From G963665925 sp963676345 (lineage in GTDB: Bacteria; Bacillota; Clostridia; Peptostreptococcales; Acidaminobacteraceae), in contig CAXXTS010000002.1 in assembly GCA_963676345.2 (NCBI GenBank), forward strand, positions 992,001 through 1,056,000: a stretch of 64,000 nt of DNA, written 5' to 3'. Both the position numbers and the translations under genes were made by a program. Positions 42,764-50,856 of the stretch are shown in pieces (the stretch's first letter is position 1; every line of letters starts with the position of its first letter). The notes beneath the pieces are model-generated. The model had not been told where the DNA came from and did not search any database. It saw nothing but the letters and a program-made list of their open reading frames with translations.

Positions 42764-43516
42764 TTACTTGTCCCCCTCTTCTGGTCTTCTGAAGTTGCCA
42801 AGTGGGTAGTATGGAACCATATTTTCACGCAACCAGCTTAGAGAATCGATCGGTGTCATACCCCAGTTTGTTGGACACGTTGACAGAACTTCTACCATAG
42901 AGAAGCCTTTGCCGTCTATCTGGCACTGGAATGCTTCTTTAATTGCTTTTTTAGCTTTACGTACGTTTGCAGGCGTATCTACAGAAACACGCTCAATGAA
43001 TGCAGCGCCGTGGATTGTTGCAAACATTTCAGATATCTTAAGTGGCATACCTGAGTGCTCTACTGTACGTCCAAGTGGTGCAGTTGTCGCCTTTTGACCG
43101 ATTAGAGTCGTAGGTGCCATCTGACCGCCTGTCATACCGTAAATAGCGTTATTTACGAAGATTGTCGTAATTTTTTCGCCTCTATGCGCAACGTGAACTG
43201 CTTCAGCAGTACCGATTGAAGCGAGGTCGCCGTCGCCTTGGTATGTGAAAACAACTTTATCTGGATGAACACGCTTGATGCCTGTCGCTACAGCCGGAGC
43301 ACGACCATGCGATGCTTCATGCATGTCACAATTGAAGTATTCATATGCAAGTACTGAACAACCAACTGGTGCAACACCAATTGTTTCGCCAAGAACACCA
43401 AGTTCTTCAAGAACTTCTGCTACAAGACGGTGAATAATACCGTGCGTACATCCTGGACAATAGTGCGTTTGCTTACCTTCTACCAGGCCTTTAGTTTTTT
43501 CAAATACAACTGCCAT
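42764..43516 (-). CDS. 2-oxoacid:ferredoxin oxidoreductase beta subunit (thiamine diphosphate-binding)
   Basis: A 250-residue subunit carrying the thiamine diphosphate site. The motif GDGDLASIG ... FVNNAIYGMTGGQ is the GDG-NN cofactor signature, and HYCPGCTHG plus the CDMHEASHGRAPAVATGIK segment are typical of the Kor/Vor beta chain. It oxidatively decarboxylates a 2-oxoacid to an acyl-CoA with ferredoxin. It overlaps the alpha-subunit gene by one base. Confidence 0.94.
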   Translation of the reverse strand: MAVVFEKTKGLVEGKQTHYCPGCTHGIIHRLVAEVLEELGVLGETIGVAPVGCSVLAYEYFNCDMHEASHGRAPAVATGIKRVHPDKVVFTYQGDGDLASIGTAEAVHVAHRGEKITTIFVNNAIYGMTGGQMAPTTLIGQKATTAPLGRTVEHSGMPLKISEMFATIHGAAFIERVSVDTPANVRKAKKAIKEAFQCQIDGKGFSMVEVLSTCPTNWGMTPIDSLSWLRENMVPYYPLGNFRRPEEGDK

Positions 43517-44580
43517 TATTTCGCACCTCCGATCATTTCTTTAATCTTATCCATAATCGCCTCAGGCTCAGGAATCATACCACCTACACGACCGTAGAAG
43601 TCAACTGGCAGACGACCTTCGTTAGCAATTTTTACGTCGTCAATCATTTGACCCAGTGACATTTCCACTGTCAGAATCCCCTTAGTTGTTTCAGGAATAT
43701 CTCTGAACGGTTGCTCTGGGAAAGGCCATAGTGTAATTGGACGGATAAGACCAACATTGATGCCTTCTTCTTTCAGTGCAGCAATTGCATTTTTAACAAT
43801 ACGAGAAGTTGTACCGTATGCTACACATACAATTTCAGCATTCTCCATATTATATGCTTCATAACGCACTTCGTCTTTTCTCATTGCGTCATATTTAGCT
43901 TTCAGCTTGTAGTTGTGATTTTCAAGGTCTTGAGGATCTAGTGCAAGTGAGTTGATAATGTTAGGGTTTCTCTCGCCCTTTGTACCAACTGTTGCCCAGT
44001 CTTTTTCAGGAAGTGTCTTACCAGACTCAATATCCTTGAACTCGATAGGTTCCATCATCTGACCAATCATACCATCGCCAACAACCATAACTGGGTTGCG
44101 GTAGTAATCTGCAAGGTCAAATGCCTCTTGTACCAGGTCAACCATTTCCTGAAGGTTTGCTGGTGCATAAGTCAGAAGCTTGTAATCGCCGTTACCGCCG
44201 CCACGTGTTACCTGATTGTAGTCAGACTGAGCTGGCTGAATGCCACCTAGACCTGGACCACCACGAACGATATTAACGATAACTGCAGGCAGTTCTGCAC
44301 CTGCGATATATGTGATACCTTCTTGTTTCAGGGCGATCCCTGGAGAAGATGATGATGTCATTACTCGAGCACCGGCGCCAGCAGCACCGTATACCATATT
44401 GATTGCAGAAACTTCAGATTCCGCCTGTAGAAATACGCCGTCATTTTTAGGCATTTCACGAGACATGTATTCTGGAAGTTCATTCTGTGGTGTAATCGGG
44501 TAACCGAAGAAGTACTTACATCCCGCTTTGATAGCAGCTGCACCAATCGCTTCGTTACCTTTCATTAGGACTTTAGCCAT
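43516..44580 (-). CDS. vorB: 2-oxoacid:ferredoxin oxidoreductase alpha subunit (VorB-type)
   Basis: A 354-residue alpha chain (pyrimidine-binding and transketolase C-terminal-like domains). KGNEAIGAAAIKAGCKYFFGYPITPQNEL and MTSSSSPGIALKQEGITYIAGAELP are characteristic of the VorB/KorA family. With ptb and buk upstream, the likely substrates are branched-chain 2-oxoacids, although 2-oxoglutarate or pyruvate-type relatives cannot be excluded by sequence alone. A GGAGG-like site precedes the ATG at 44580. Confidence 0.93.
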   Translation of the reverse strand: MAKVLMKGNEAIGAAAIKAGCKYFFGYPITPQNELPEYMSREMPKNDGVFLQAESEVSAINMVYGAAGAGARVMTSSSSPGIALKQEGITYIAGAELPAVIVNIVRGGPGLGGIQPAQSDYNQVTRGGGNGDYKLLTYAPANLQEMVDLVQEAFDLADYYRNPVMVVGDGMIGQMMEPIEFKDIESGKTLPEKDWATVGTKGERNPNIINSLALDPQDLENHNYKLKAKYDAMRKDEVRYEAYNMENAEIVCVAYGTTSRIVKNAIAALKEEGINVGLIRPITLWPFPEQPFRDIPETTKGILTVEMSLGQMIDDVKIANEGRLPVDFYGRVGGMIPEPEAIMDKIKEMIGGAK

Positions 44581-44604
44581 TTTAAATTTCCCTCCCTGCT
44601 ATCC

Positions 44605-44829
44605 TTATACCATTTCTCTTTCAACAGTGATAACGCAATCTGGGCACATCATTGCACAGTTTGCACATCCAATACATTTATCCATATCTGTTACATCTGC
44701 TGGGTGGTACCCCTTGACGTTGATACGCGTTGTATCAAGTGTCATGATTTTTACTGGGCAAGCTGTTGTACAAAGACCACAGCCCTTGCAAATATCTTCG
44801 TTAATAATAACTTTACCTTTTGCTGCCAC
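44605..44829 (-). CDS. 2-oxoacid:ferredoxin oxidoreductase delta subunit (2[4Fe-4S] ferredoxin)
   Basis: A 74-residue ferredoxin-type subunit with two 4Fe-4S motifs, CKGCGLCTTACP and CIGCANCAMMCP. It carries electrons from the catalytic subunits to free ferredoxin. GGAGG precedes the ATG at 44829. It heads the delta-alpha-beta-gamma gene order. Confidence 0.95.
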   Translation of the reverse strand: MAAKGKVIINEDICKGCGLCTTACPVKIMTLDTTRINVKGYHPADVTDMDKCIGCANCAMMCPDCVITVEREMV

Positions 44830-44892
44830 TTTTATACCCTCCTTATTATTCCGGTATACTGCCTGGAGTATTCCAGATTACAAGTGCAAAGC

Positions 44893-45567
44893 CTAAAGCC
44901 ACTCCGGTCTCATATACATCTGAATCGGGAAAATTTCGCCTTGAAGACCTTCTGGAAGATCCTCGGCAATCTTTTCAAGAGTCGACACATAACGCACTGG
45001 AATGTCGAGTTCCTTTGACACTTTCTCCACAAGTTCTTGTCCATACAGGACATCTTCAACTGTTGTATCTCTCAGTAGATGGGTGTTGTTGATTAGACCC
45101 GTCACCTTCGCACCAAGCGTAGCTTCAATGGTCTTTATGTGATACAGACACCCTTCTAATGTTGCCGTTTGTTCTCTATAACGATTGATGACACAGAACA
45201 TGTCATACTCACCCTCGACGAAATAGCGCTTATATTGAGCGAGGGCTCTTGCACCCACTGCGTCGCCACCCACATCCAGTATGAGATCATATGATTTATC
45301 TTGCAGCGGTGCCTGTACCTCTGCTGTCATCATTGGAATGTCCAGATTGGCATGATGACCACGTGCGCCACTGATAACACGAATTCCCTTGGATTCCATC
45401 ATTTCTGCTTTTTCGCGAGAACGGAAGTACGGATTAACAATGTCCATATCTGCTATTGCAGTCTTTCTGCCAAGCGATGCAAGGCGCATTGTATAATTGA
45501 CTGCAAACTCTGTCTTGCCACTCCCATAATGACCAATAATGAGACGAATGCGGTTATCCTTTAACAT
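44893..45567 (-). CDS. MinD/ParA-like P-loop ATPase of unknown role, between buk and the oxidoreductase genes
   Basis: A 224-residue ATPase with Walker A GHYGSGKTEF close to the start, a deviant-type core (ADMDIVNPYFRSRE) and Walker B-like LILDVGGDAVGARAL. It lacks a DNA-binding or metal-binding domain. Its place inside the branched-chain acid operon suggests a maturation or regulatory role for the oxidoreductase, but this is unproven. Start chosen at 45567, 8 bases after AGGTGA; an ATG at 45573 is only 2 bases away from that site. Confidence 0.75.
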   Translation of the reverse strand: MLKDNRIRLIIGHYGSGKTEFAVNYTMRLASLGRKTAIADMDIVNPYFRSREKAEMMESKGIRVISGARGHHANLDIPMMTAEVQAPLQDKSYDLILDVGGDAVGARALAQYKRYFVEGEYDMFCVINRYREQTATLEGCLYHIKTIEATLGAKVTGLINNTHLLRDTTVEDVLYGQELVEKVSKELDIPVRYVSTLEKIAEDLPEGLQGEIFPIQMYMRPEWL

Positions 45568-45592
45568 GTTCATTTTCACCTATCCTAATTTT

Positions 45593-46666
45593 TTAAAGGT
45601 ATTCTTGAGCTTTTTCTTCACCCTTAAGAACACGTAGGCCACCTTCAGCAAGTGCCTTCATCTCGTCTTCGCCAGGGTAAATAATGACTTTGCCCATGAA
45701 CTCAACACTGTCGCTGATCCACTTTACAAATGCTTTATCAAATGCAATACCCCCTGTTAGGATGATACCGTCGATTTGACCTTTTAGTACTGCTGCACAA
45801 GCGCCAATTTCTTTTGAAACTTGGTATGCCATTGCCTTGTAAATCGTTTCTGCGTCTTTGTTGCCTGATTCAATCATCTTTACGACTTCGCGTCCATCGT
45901 TTGTATTCAGGTAAGCAACCAGTCCGCCGCTTCCCTTAATAAGCTTTTTGATTTCGCCATGTGTGTACTTTCCTGAGAAGCAAAGTTTGGCTAGATCGCC
46001 AACAGGAAGCCCACCAGCACGTTCAGGACTAAATGGTCCCTCACCGTCAAGAGCGTTGTTTACATCAACAACACGTCCCCTTTGGTGTGCGCCAACGGAA
46101 ACACCACCACCCATATGTGCCACGATGAAATTACAGTCTTCATATGCTTTACCCAACTCTGATGCTGCGCGTCTTGCTACAGCCTTTTGGTTCAGTGCAT
46201 GGAAGATAGATTTTCTGTCCAGCTCTGGCATGCCTGAAATTCTTGCTACATCATGCATTTCGTCAACAACAACCGGGTCAACAATGAAAGAAGAAATATT
46301 CAGCGATGATGCAATCTCATGAGCCAAAATGCCACCCAGATTAGAAGCATGCTCTCCAAGAACGCCAACCTTTAAATCTTCGATCATGTTATCTGAAACG
46401 TTGTATGTGCCACCTTTAATAGGCTTTAGAAGACCACCACGGCCGACGACTGCAGAAAGCTTTGTCAGATTGATGCCTTTTTCCTCAAGTGTGTCTAGAA
46501 TGACTTTTTTTCTAAAGTCATACTGATCAAATATTGTTTCATACTTTCCAATTTCTTCTGCTGGGTGACGCAGTGTCTCCTCAAATACAGATTTGTCATT
46601 GTCAAAGATTGCGATTTTTGTAGATGTTGATCCAGGATTAATCGCTAATATACGATACGCTTGCAT
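45593..46666 (-). CDS. buk: Butyrate kinase (or branched-chain fatty acid kinase)
   Basis: Makes ATP and a carboxylate from an acyl-phosphate. The acetokinase/butyrate kinase family motifs are present: ILAINPGSTSTKIAIF at the N-terminus, VGRGGLLKPIKGG, VAHMGGGVSVGAH and GIILTGGIAFDK. Length 357 residues. It lies downstream of ptb after a 254-base gap with repeats, and upstream of the ATPase gene. In this context butyryl-, isobutyryl- or isovaleryl-phosphate are all possible substrates. Confidence 0.95.
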   Translation of the reverse strand: MQAYRILAINPGSTSTKIAIFDNDKSVFEETLRHPAEEIGKYETIFDQYDFRKKVILDTLEEKGINLTKLSAVVGRGGLLKPIKGGTYNVSDNMIEDLKVGVLGEHASNLGGILAHEIASSLNISSFIVDPVVVDEMHDVARISGMPELDRKSIFHALNQKAVARRAASELGKAYEDCNFIVAHMGGGVSVGAHQRGRVVDVNNALDGEGPFSPERAGGLPVGDLAKLCFSGKYTHGEIKKLIKGSGGLVAYLNTNDGREVVKMIESGNKDAETIYKAMAYQVSKEIGACAAVLKGQIDGIILTGGIAFDKAFVKWISDSVEFMGKVIIYPGEDEMKALAEGGLRVLKGEEKAQEYL

Positions 46667-46709
46667 TTGTGCACCTGCCTTTTTCGTTTTAGTTTTGTTT
46701 TGCCTCTCC

Positions 46710-46798
46710 CAAACGGTAGTTCATACCTGCCCCAAACGGTGTATTTAGGGCTCTATATCTCTGTGTACTTCTGATTATTATACGCTTTCTCAAACGGT
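46710..46798. repeat. Three direct copies of CAAACGGT between ptb and buk
   Basis: Identical octamers at 46710-46717, 46733-46740 and 46791-46798, all in the same orientation; the first two are 23 bases apart. They lie in the 254-base ptb-buk gap, which also holds ACTTCTGA/TCAGAAGT arms. They may be protein sites or a message feature; no known motif is recognised. Confidence 0.4.
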
Positions 46799-46920
46799 GA
46801 GTTTCGCTATTACGATTCAGAAGTCCTTATTTATATTTTTAAGTTAAGACCCTCTCTATTTCAGTCCACTGTCATTTGTCTATTTTAGATCAGCACGCTG
46901 CGTCCAGGTCTCAGTCCAAA

Positions 46921-47826
46921 TTACATCTTAGCTGCCATTAAAACGCCTAGTGCAATGGAATTGAGCTTTGAAGCGTCGCTATCTGCGCGAGATGTCAATA
47001 CAACTGGCGCTTTTGCACCTACAATGATGCCGGCACTTTGAGCTGAACAAAGGAAGTTAAGCGCCTTGTATAAAACATTACCCGCTTCAATTGTTGGCGC
47101 CAGTAAAATATCGCACTTTCCTGCTGCTGGGTGTGTAATTTTCTTAATTTTAGCGGCTTCTTCTGATACAGCGTTATCAAGGGCAAATGGGCCACCCACA
47201 ACACAGCCTGTAAGTTCGCCTGCTTCGTTCATACGAACAAGTTCAGCCGCGTCAACTGTTGCTGGCATTTTTTCATTCACTTTTTCCTTAGCGCAAATTA
47301 CGCCTACATTTGGTACTTCGATATCTAGCGCTTTTGCAACAATCAGTGAATTCTCTGTAATTTGCTTTTTCGCTTGAACATCCGGTGCAATATTCATCGC
47401 TGCATCTGTTACCATTAAAATACGTGAATATGTTGGAATATCAAATACAGCCACGTGGCTGAGCACATTGCCTGTACGCAGTCCAACTTCTTTATTTAAT
47501 ACTGCTTTTAATATAATAGCTGTATCTACTAGACCCTTCATTACCATATGGGCTTTACCCGATGATACGAGCTCTACAGCCTTTAATGAAGCTTCTGCCA
47601 TATCTTTGATGTCAATCAGCTCATAATTTTCTAATTCAATGTTGTTTTCCTGGGCAATTTTTGCAATGGCTTCTTTGTCGCCAACCAAAATCGCTTCAGC
47701 AATACCTTGTGATCTTGCCGCTTCAACAGCAAGCATGACGTCTTGGTCTTGTGCACATGCTACGGAAATGGTCTTTGGACCTCTCTCCTTAGCAACTTTA
47801 AGTAGATCTTCAAAATTTGTGATCAA
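46921..47826 (-). CDS. ptb: Phosphate butyryltransferase
   Basis: Transfers an acyl group from CoA to phosphate (butyryl-CoA or branched-chain acyl-CoA to acyl-phosphate). The phosphate acetyl/butyryltransferase fold is recognised from KAHMVMKGLVDTAIILKAVLNKE, the GNVLSHVAVFDIP segment and AADCDILLAPTIEAGNVLYK-like C-terminal pattern (GKCDILLAPTIEAGN). Length 301 residues. It is the first gene behind a strong sigma-54 promoter, followed by buk. Confidence 0.95.
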   Translation of the reverse strand: MITNFEDLLKVAKERGPKTISVACAQDQDVMLAVEAARSQGIAEAILVGDKEAIAKIAQENNIELENYELIDIKDMAEASLKAVELVSSGKAHMVMKGLVDTAIILKAVLNKEVGLRTGNVLSHVAVFDIPTYSRILMVTDAAMNIAPDVQAKKQITENSLIVAKALDIEVPNVGVICAKEKVNEKMPATVDAAELVRMNEAGELTGCVVGGPFALDNAVSEEAAKIKKITHPAAGKCDILLAPTIEAGNVLYKALNFLCSAQSAGIIVGAKAPVVLTSRADSDASKLNSIALGVLMAAKM

Positions 47827-47930
47827 CTTACTTCACCTCATTCTCATATTCTTCAGAAACTGCCTCACATATTTAAGAACACGATACTTACAATTATGTT
47901 CATGCGTTACTTTGTCCACTCATATATAAC

Positions 47931-47946
47931 GCAATTGCTGTGCCAA
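47931..47946 (-). promoter_or_regulatory. Sigma-54 (-24/-12) promoter of the ptb operon
   Basis: On the minus strand TTGGCACAGCAATTGC (47946-47931) carries GG and GC separated by exactly 10 bases, matching TTGGCAC-N5-TTGC. It is about 105 bases before the ptb start. It implies an enhancer-binding activator, comparable to BkdR control of the Bacillus subtilis ptb-bkd operon. Confidence 0.85.
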
Positions 47947-48048
47947 CTTCAGGTTTTTACACTTATTTTTATAAAACGTCTCAAAGCCTTGAAAACACTT
48001 GATCCATATTATGACATTTGACCCATTAAAGAAACGTTTTCACATAAC

Positions 48049-48064
48049 ATGCAACTTATTGCAT
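48049..48064. promoter_or_regulatory. Palindrome upstream of the sigma-54 promoter, candidate activator site
   Basis: ATGCAACTTATTGCAT is a 6-bp-arm dyad about 105 bases upstream of the -24 element. Further TTGCA words occur at about 48073, 48102, 48133 and 48164. The spacing is suitable for an enhancer-binding protein; the regulator is not identified. Confidence 0.45.
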
Positions 48065-48217
48065 GAAATATTTTGCACCTTATTGACATAAGTGCATTCA
48101 GTTGCAGTTTTCCGATAATGATTCTCAGCATTTTGCAGGATCACAATTCATAACTTGTATGAATTGCATTTGCGCACTTTTAATGATTCCTACAGGGATT
48201 GTCTTTTACTATTTGGC

Positions 48218-48265
48218 CCAAAATAAAAATGCCCCTTGAATTTCTTGAAAATTCAAGGGGCATTT
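48218..48265 (-). terminator. Terminator of the PucR-type regulator gene
   Basis: AAATGCCCCTTGAATTT and its complement form a long, nearly perfect stem with a small loop, followed on the minus strand by TTTTTATTTT. It lies just after the stop codon at 48279. Confidence 0.85.
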
Positions 48266-48278
48266 GTTTTTAAACATG

Positions 48279-49523
48279 CTAAATAGACTCATCTAGCGAC
48301 AACAAATTGTAGTACCGCGCCATGCGAAGTTCAAACATAAAATTAAAGCATACCTCCATATCGCCAAGATCTAGATTGGTTAACTGTTTAATCTTGTCCA
48401 CTCTATACTTCACGGTATTTCGATGTATATACATAATTTTTGCCGTCTCCGACAAGCTCTTTCCAGTATTTAAGTAAAGTTCCAAAGTCCGCACCAGTTC
48501 AGTTTTATGCTGCTTATCATATTCCAAAATTGGGTTTAACAGATATGGAAACTGCCGTTTTACATTACTAGACGCGTCAATTTCGATAAGAAGCTTATAA
48601 AAGTGCAAATGCTCATAAATATATGTTGTTGCACTCACCAACCCAGCCAGCTTTACTTCCAGGACTTTTTCTGCTTCTGTATAACTGGTTCTCAACATAT
48701 GAATGTCATCATAAGCTGAGCCAATACCGATACTCACACTTAATCCCTTATAGGATTTTGACAGCAAGTCGGTGATTTGTGCATTTATACTCTTAAAATC
48801 CAGCTTTTGATAGTCTACTTCTTTTAATAGGCTTATAACGCTGTCACTCTTTTTCATATGTACCGTATGGACTGCATTTTCTAAAAGTACGAACTGCACG
48901 GCGCCATACAGTGCATGCTTAATTCTATGAACTTGTGGTTCGTCATCTATCCTATTATGACTAATATACTGGTCGAATGCATCGATATCTGTCACCATAA
49001 TTCTGTGCTTCTGGCTGAAATCAATATTAAACAATGCACCACGTTTCATCATGTTCTTAACCGATAGACTCGTTGAGAAAAGTAGGGCATCTAAAATATC
49101 AAAGCTTGACTTCTGATCACTCTCAATGCGTATGATATCTTGGGTTATCTCTCTAGTCACATCTACATATTTAATATTCCATGGTAAGGTCAGTAGCGGC
49201 AAACCGCATGCGTCACATTTAATCTTAATGTGTTCGGGAATTTCTTGGATGTAATCACCAAGGAAGACAACCATACCAGAAACCGCTCGCTGACTTGCCA
49301 TTTCAACAAGATAATCGAAGCTATACGCACCATTTTTTATTCCATAGCCAATAACGAATAACAACTCTTGTCCTGACAGCCACTCAAATATATCTTTTAC
49401 ATTTGGAAATGTCTCTGCCAAATAGACCCATCGTATAGGTTTTTCAAGTCCATCTTCACCAGCGACCACCTGTCCATCCTTGAATGATTGCAATTTAAAT
49501 AGGTCTTTCACGCACACGCTCAT
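48279..49523 (-). CDS. PucR-family transcriptional regulator
   Basis: A 414-residue regulator with an N-terminal PucR domain (about 1-125: VKDLFKLQSFKDGQVVAGEDGLEKPIRWV region), a middle degenerate GGDEF-like domain and a C-terminal helix-turn-helix (SLSETAKIMYIHRNTVKYRVDKI). Relatives control purine or amino acid catabolism genes in response to metabolites. It lies 81 bases downstream of the aminotransferase gene on the same strand and may regulate that cluster; a role at the ptb promoter just beyond is also possible. Confidence 0.9.
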   Translation of the reverse strand: MSVCVKDLFKLQSFKDGQVVAGEDGLEKPIRWVYLAETFPNVKDIFEWLSGQELLFVIGYGIKNGAYSFDYLVEMASQRAVSGMVVFLGDYIQEIPEHIKIKCDACGLPLLTLPWNIKYVDVTREITQDIIRIESDQKSSFDILDALLFSTSLSVKNMMKRGALFNIDFSQKHRIMVTDIDAFDQYISHNRIDDEPQVHRIKHALYGAVQFVLLENAVHTVHMKKSDSVISLLKEVDYQKLDFKSINAQITDLLSKSYKGLSVSIGIGSAYDDIHMLRTSYTEAEKVLEVKLAGLVSATTYIYEHLHFYKLLIEIDASSNVKRQFPYLLNPILEYDKQHKTELVRTLELYLNTGKSLSETAKIMYIHRNTVKYRVDKIKQLTNLDLGDMEVCFNFMFELRMARYYNLLSLDESI

Positions 49524-49604
49524 CTGCCCACCTCCTGTCCGACATCATTTTAATATTTGAAAAACCAAATAGGTATACGTCTAGACTTTTACGATATGCT
49601 CATA

Positions 49605-50825
49605 TTATTGCATTTTTATAACTTCATCAACTGCTTCTTTAAGAATTGCGTATGCTTTATCGCAGTCTTCTTTAGTTACTATAAGAGGCGGTGCCATTCG
49701 TATAGTACTCGTTCCAACCGCTGTGACCATGAGTTTTTTCTCCAAGCACTTCTTTTTTATTGCAGCACCGACAGGTTGGATAAACTCAATACCTACAAGT
49801 AGCCCTTCACCTCTAACCTCAAGTATATGCGGTAGTGCTTTCAGCTTGTCCATAAAATATGTGCCCACCTCGTGAGCATTGACATGCAATTTGTTTTCTA
49901 ACAGTTCCTCAATTTGTGCGAGGGCCGCAGCGCAGCACACCGGATTCCCCCCATAGGTACTGCCATGGGCGCCCATGCTAAACGCTTGCGCTGCTTCTTT
50001 TGTAGCACAGACTGCCGATATAGGCATGCCACCCCCCATTGCTTTTGCCATGGTTAAAATATCCGGTTTAATATCATAATGCATAAAACCCATAATCTCA
50101 CCCGTACGACACCAGCCCGTTTGGATTTCGTCGATTAGCAACAGTAGCCCCTTTTCGTCACATAATGCCTGAATGCCCTGCATAAACTCTTGTGTTGCAG
50201 GTATAACACCGCCTTCACCCTGGATGGGCTCCAGCATAATAGCAATCGTATTTTCTGTTACCAGATTACGAAAGGAGTCTACATCATTAAATGTCCCATA
50301 TGTGAAACCAGGCAGCATGGGCTTGAAGCCAATTTGACAAGCTGTATCCGGCTGTCCTGTTGCCGCCATTGCACCATATGTGCGTCCATGAAATCCTCTC
50401 TTCGCGGAAATGATATGAAACTTATGATCTCCATACTTTTCAATACCATACTTACGTGCCATTTTAATCATGGCCTCATTGGCTTCTGTACCAGTACTTT
50501 GATAAAAAATCTTGTCCATTCCAATGGTTTCACATATTTTTTTTGCAAGAAGTGCCTGTGGAATGGTATAGGGATAGTTGAATGTATGAATAACATCCTG
50601 CACCTGATCTTGTACTGCTTTAACAACTTTAGGGTTCGTATTCCCGGCGTTATTTACTGCAACGCCACCATAGAAGTCCAGATACGCCTCGCCTTTTTCG
50701 TCATATAAATACATGCCTTCAGCTCTCTCACAAATGAAATCAAAGCGCTGGTATGTCTCGATCATATACTTGTTAACAATCGTTTTGATAGTATCTGCAT
50801 CCATTTTTGCCTTATCCAAATTCAT
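49605..50825 (-). CDS. Class III pyridoxal-phosphate aminotransferase
   Basis: A 406-residue omega-aminotransferase of the GABA/acetylornithine/taurine group. The cofactor residues are STGTEANEA (110-118), FHGRTY (145-150), IDEIQTGW with Asp232, and the Schiff-base Lys261 in TMAKAMGGGMP. The exact amine donor is not told by sequence: GABA, beta-alanine, taurine and ornithine are candidates. The ATG at 50825 follows AGGTGAT by 5 bases. It is in a cluster with an OFA-type carrier, an iron alcohol dehydrogenase and an NSS symporter. Confidence 0.88.
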   Translation of the reverse strand: MNLDKAKMDADTIKTIVNKYMIETYQRFDFICERAEGMYLYDEKGEAYLDFYGGVAVNNAGNTNPKVVKAVQDQVQDVIHTFNYPYTIPQALLAKKICETIGMDKIFYQSTGTEANEAMIKMARKYGIEKYGDHKFHIISAKRGFHGRTYGAMAATGQPDTACQIGFKPMLPGFTYGTFNDVDSFRNLVTENTIAIMLEPIQGEGGVIPATQEFMQGIQALCDEKGLLLLIDEIQTGWCRTGEIMGFMHYDIKPDILTMAKAMGGGMPISAVCATKEAAQAFSMGAHGSTYGGNPVCCAAALAQIEELLENKLHVNAHEVGTYFMDKLKALPHILEVRGEGLLVGIEFIQPVGAAIKKKCLEKKLMVTAVGTSTIRMAPPLIVTKEDCDKAYAILKEAVDEVIKMQ

Positions 50826-50856
50826 ATTCAATCACCTTGCCTCTTCTCATAATCCT

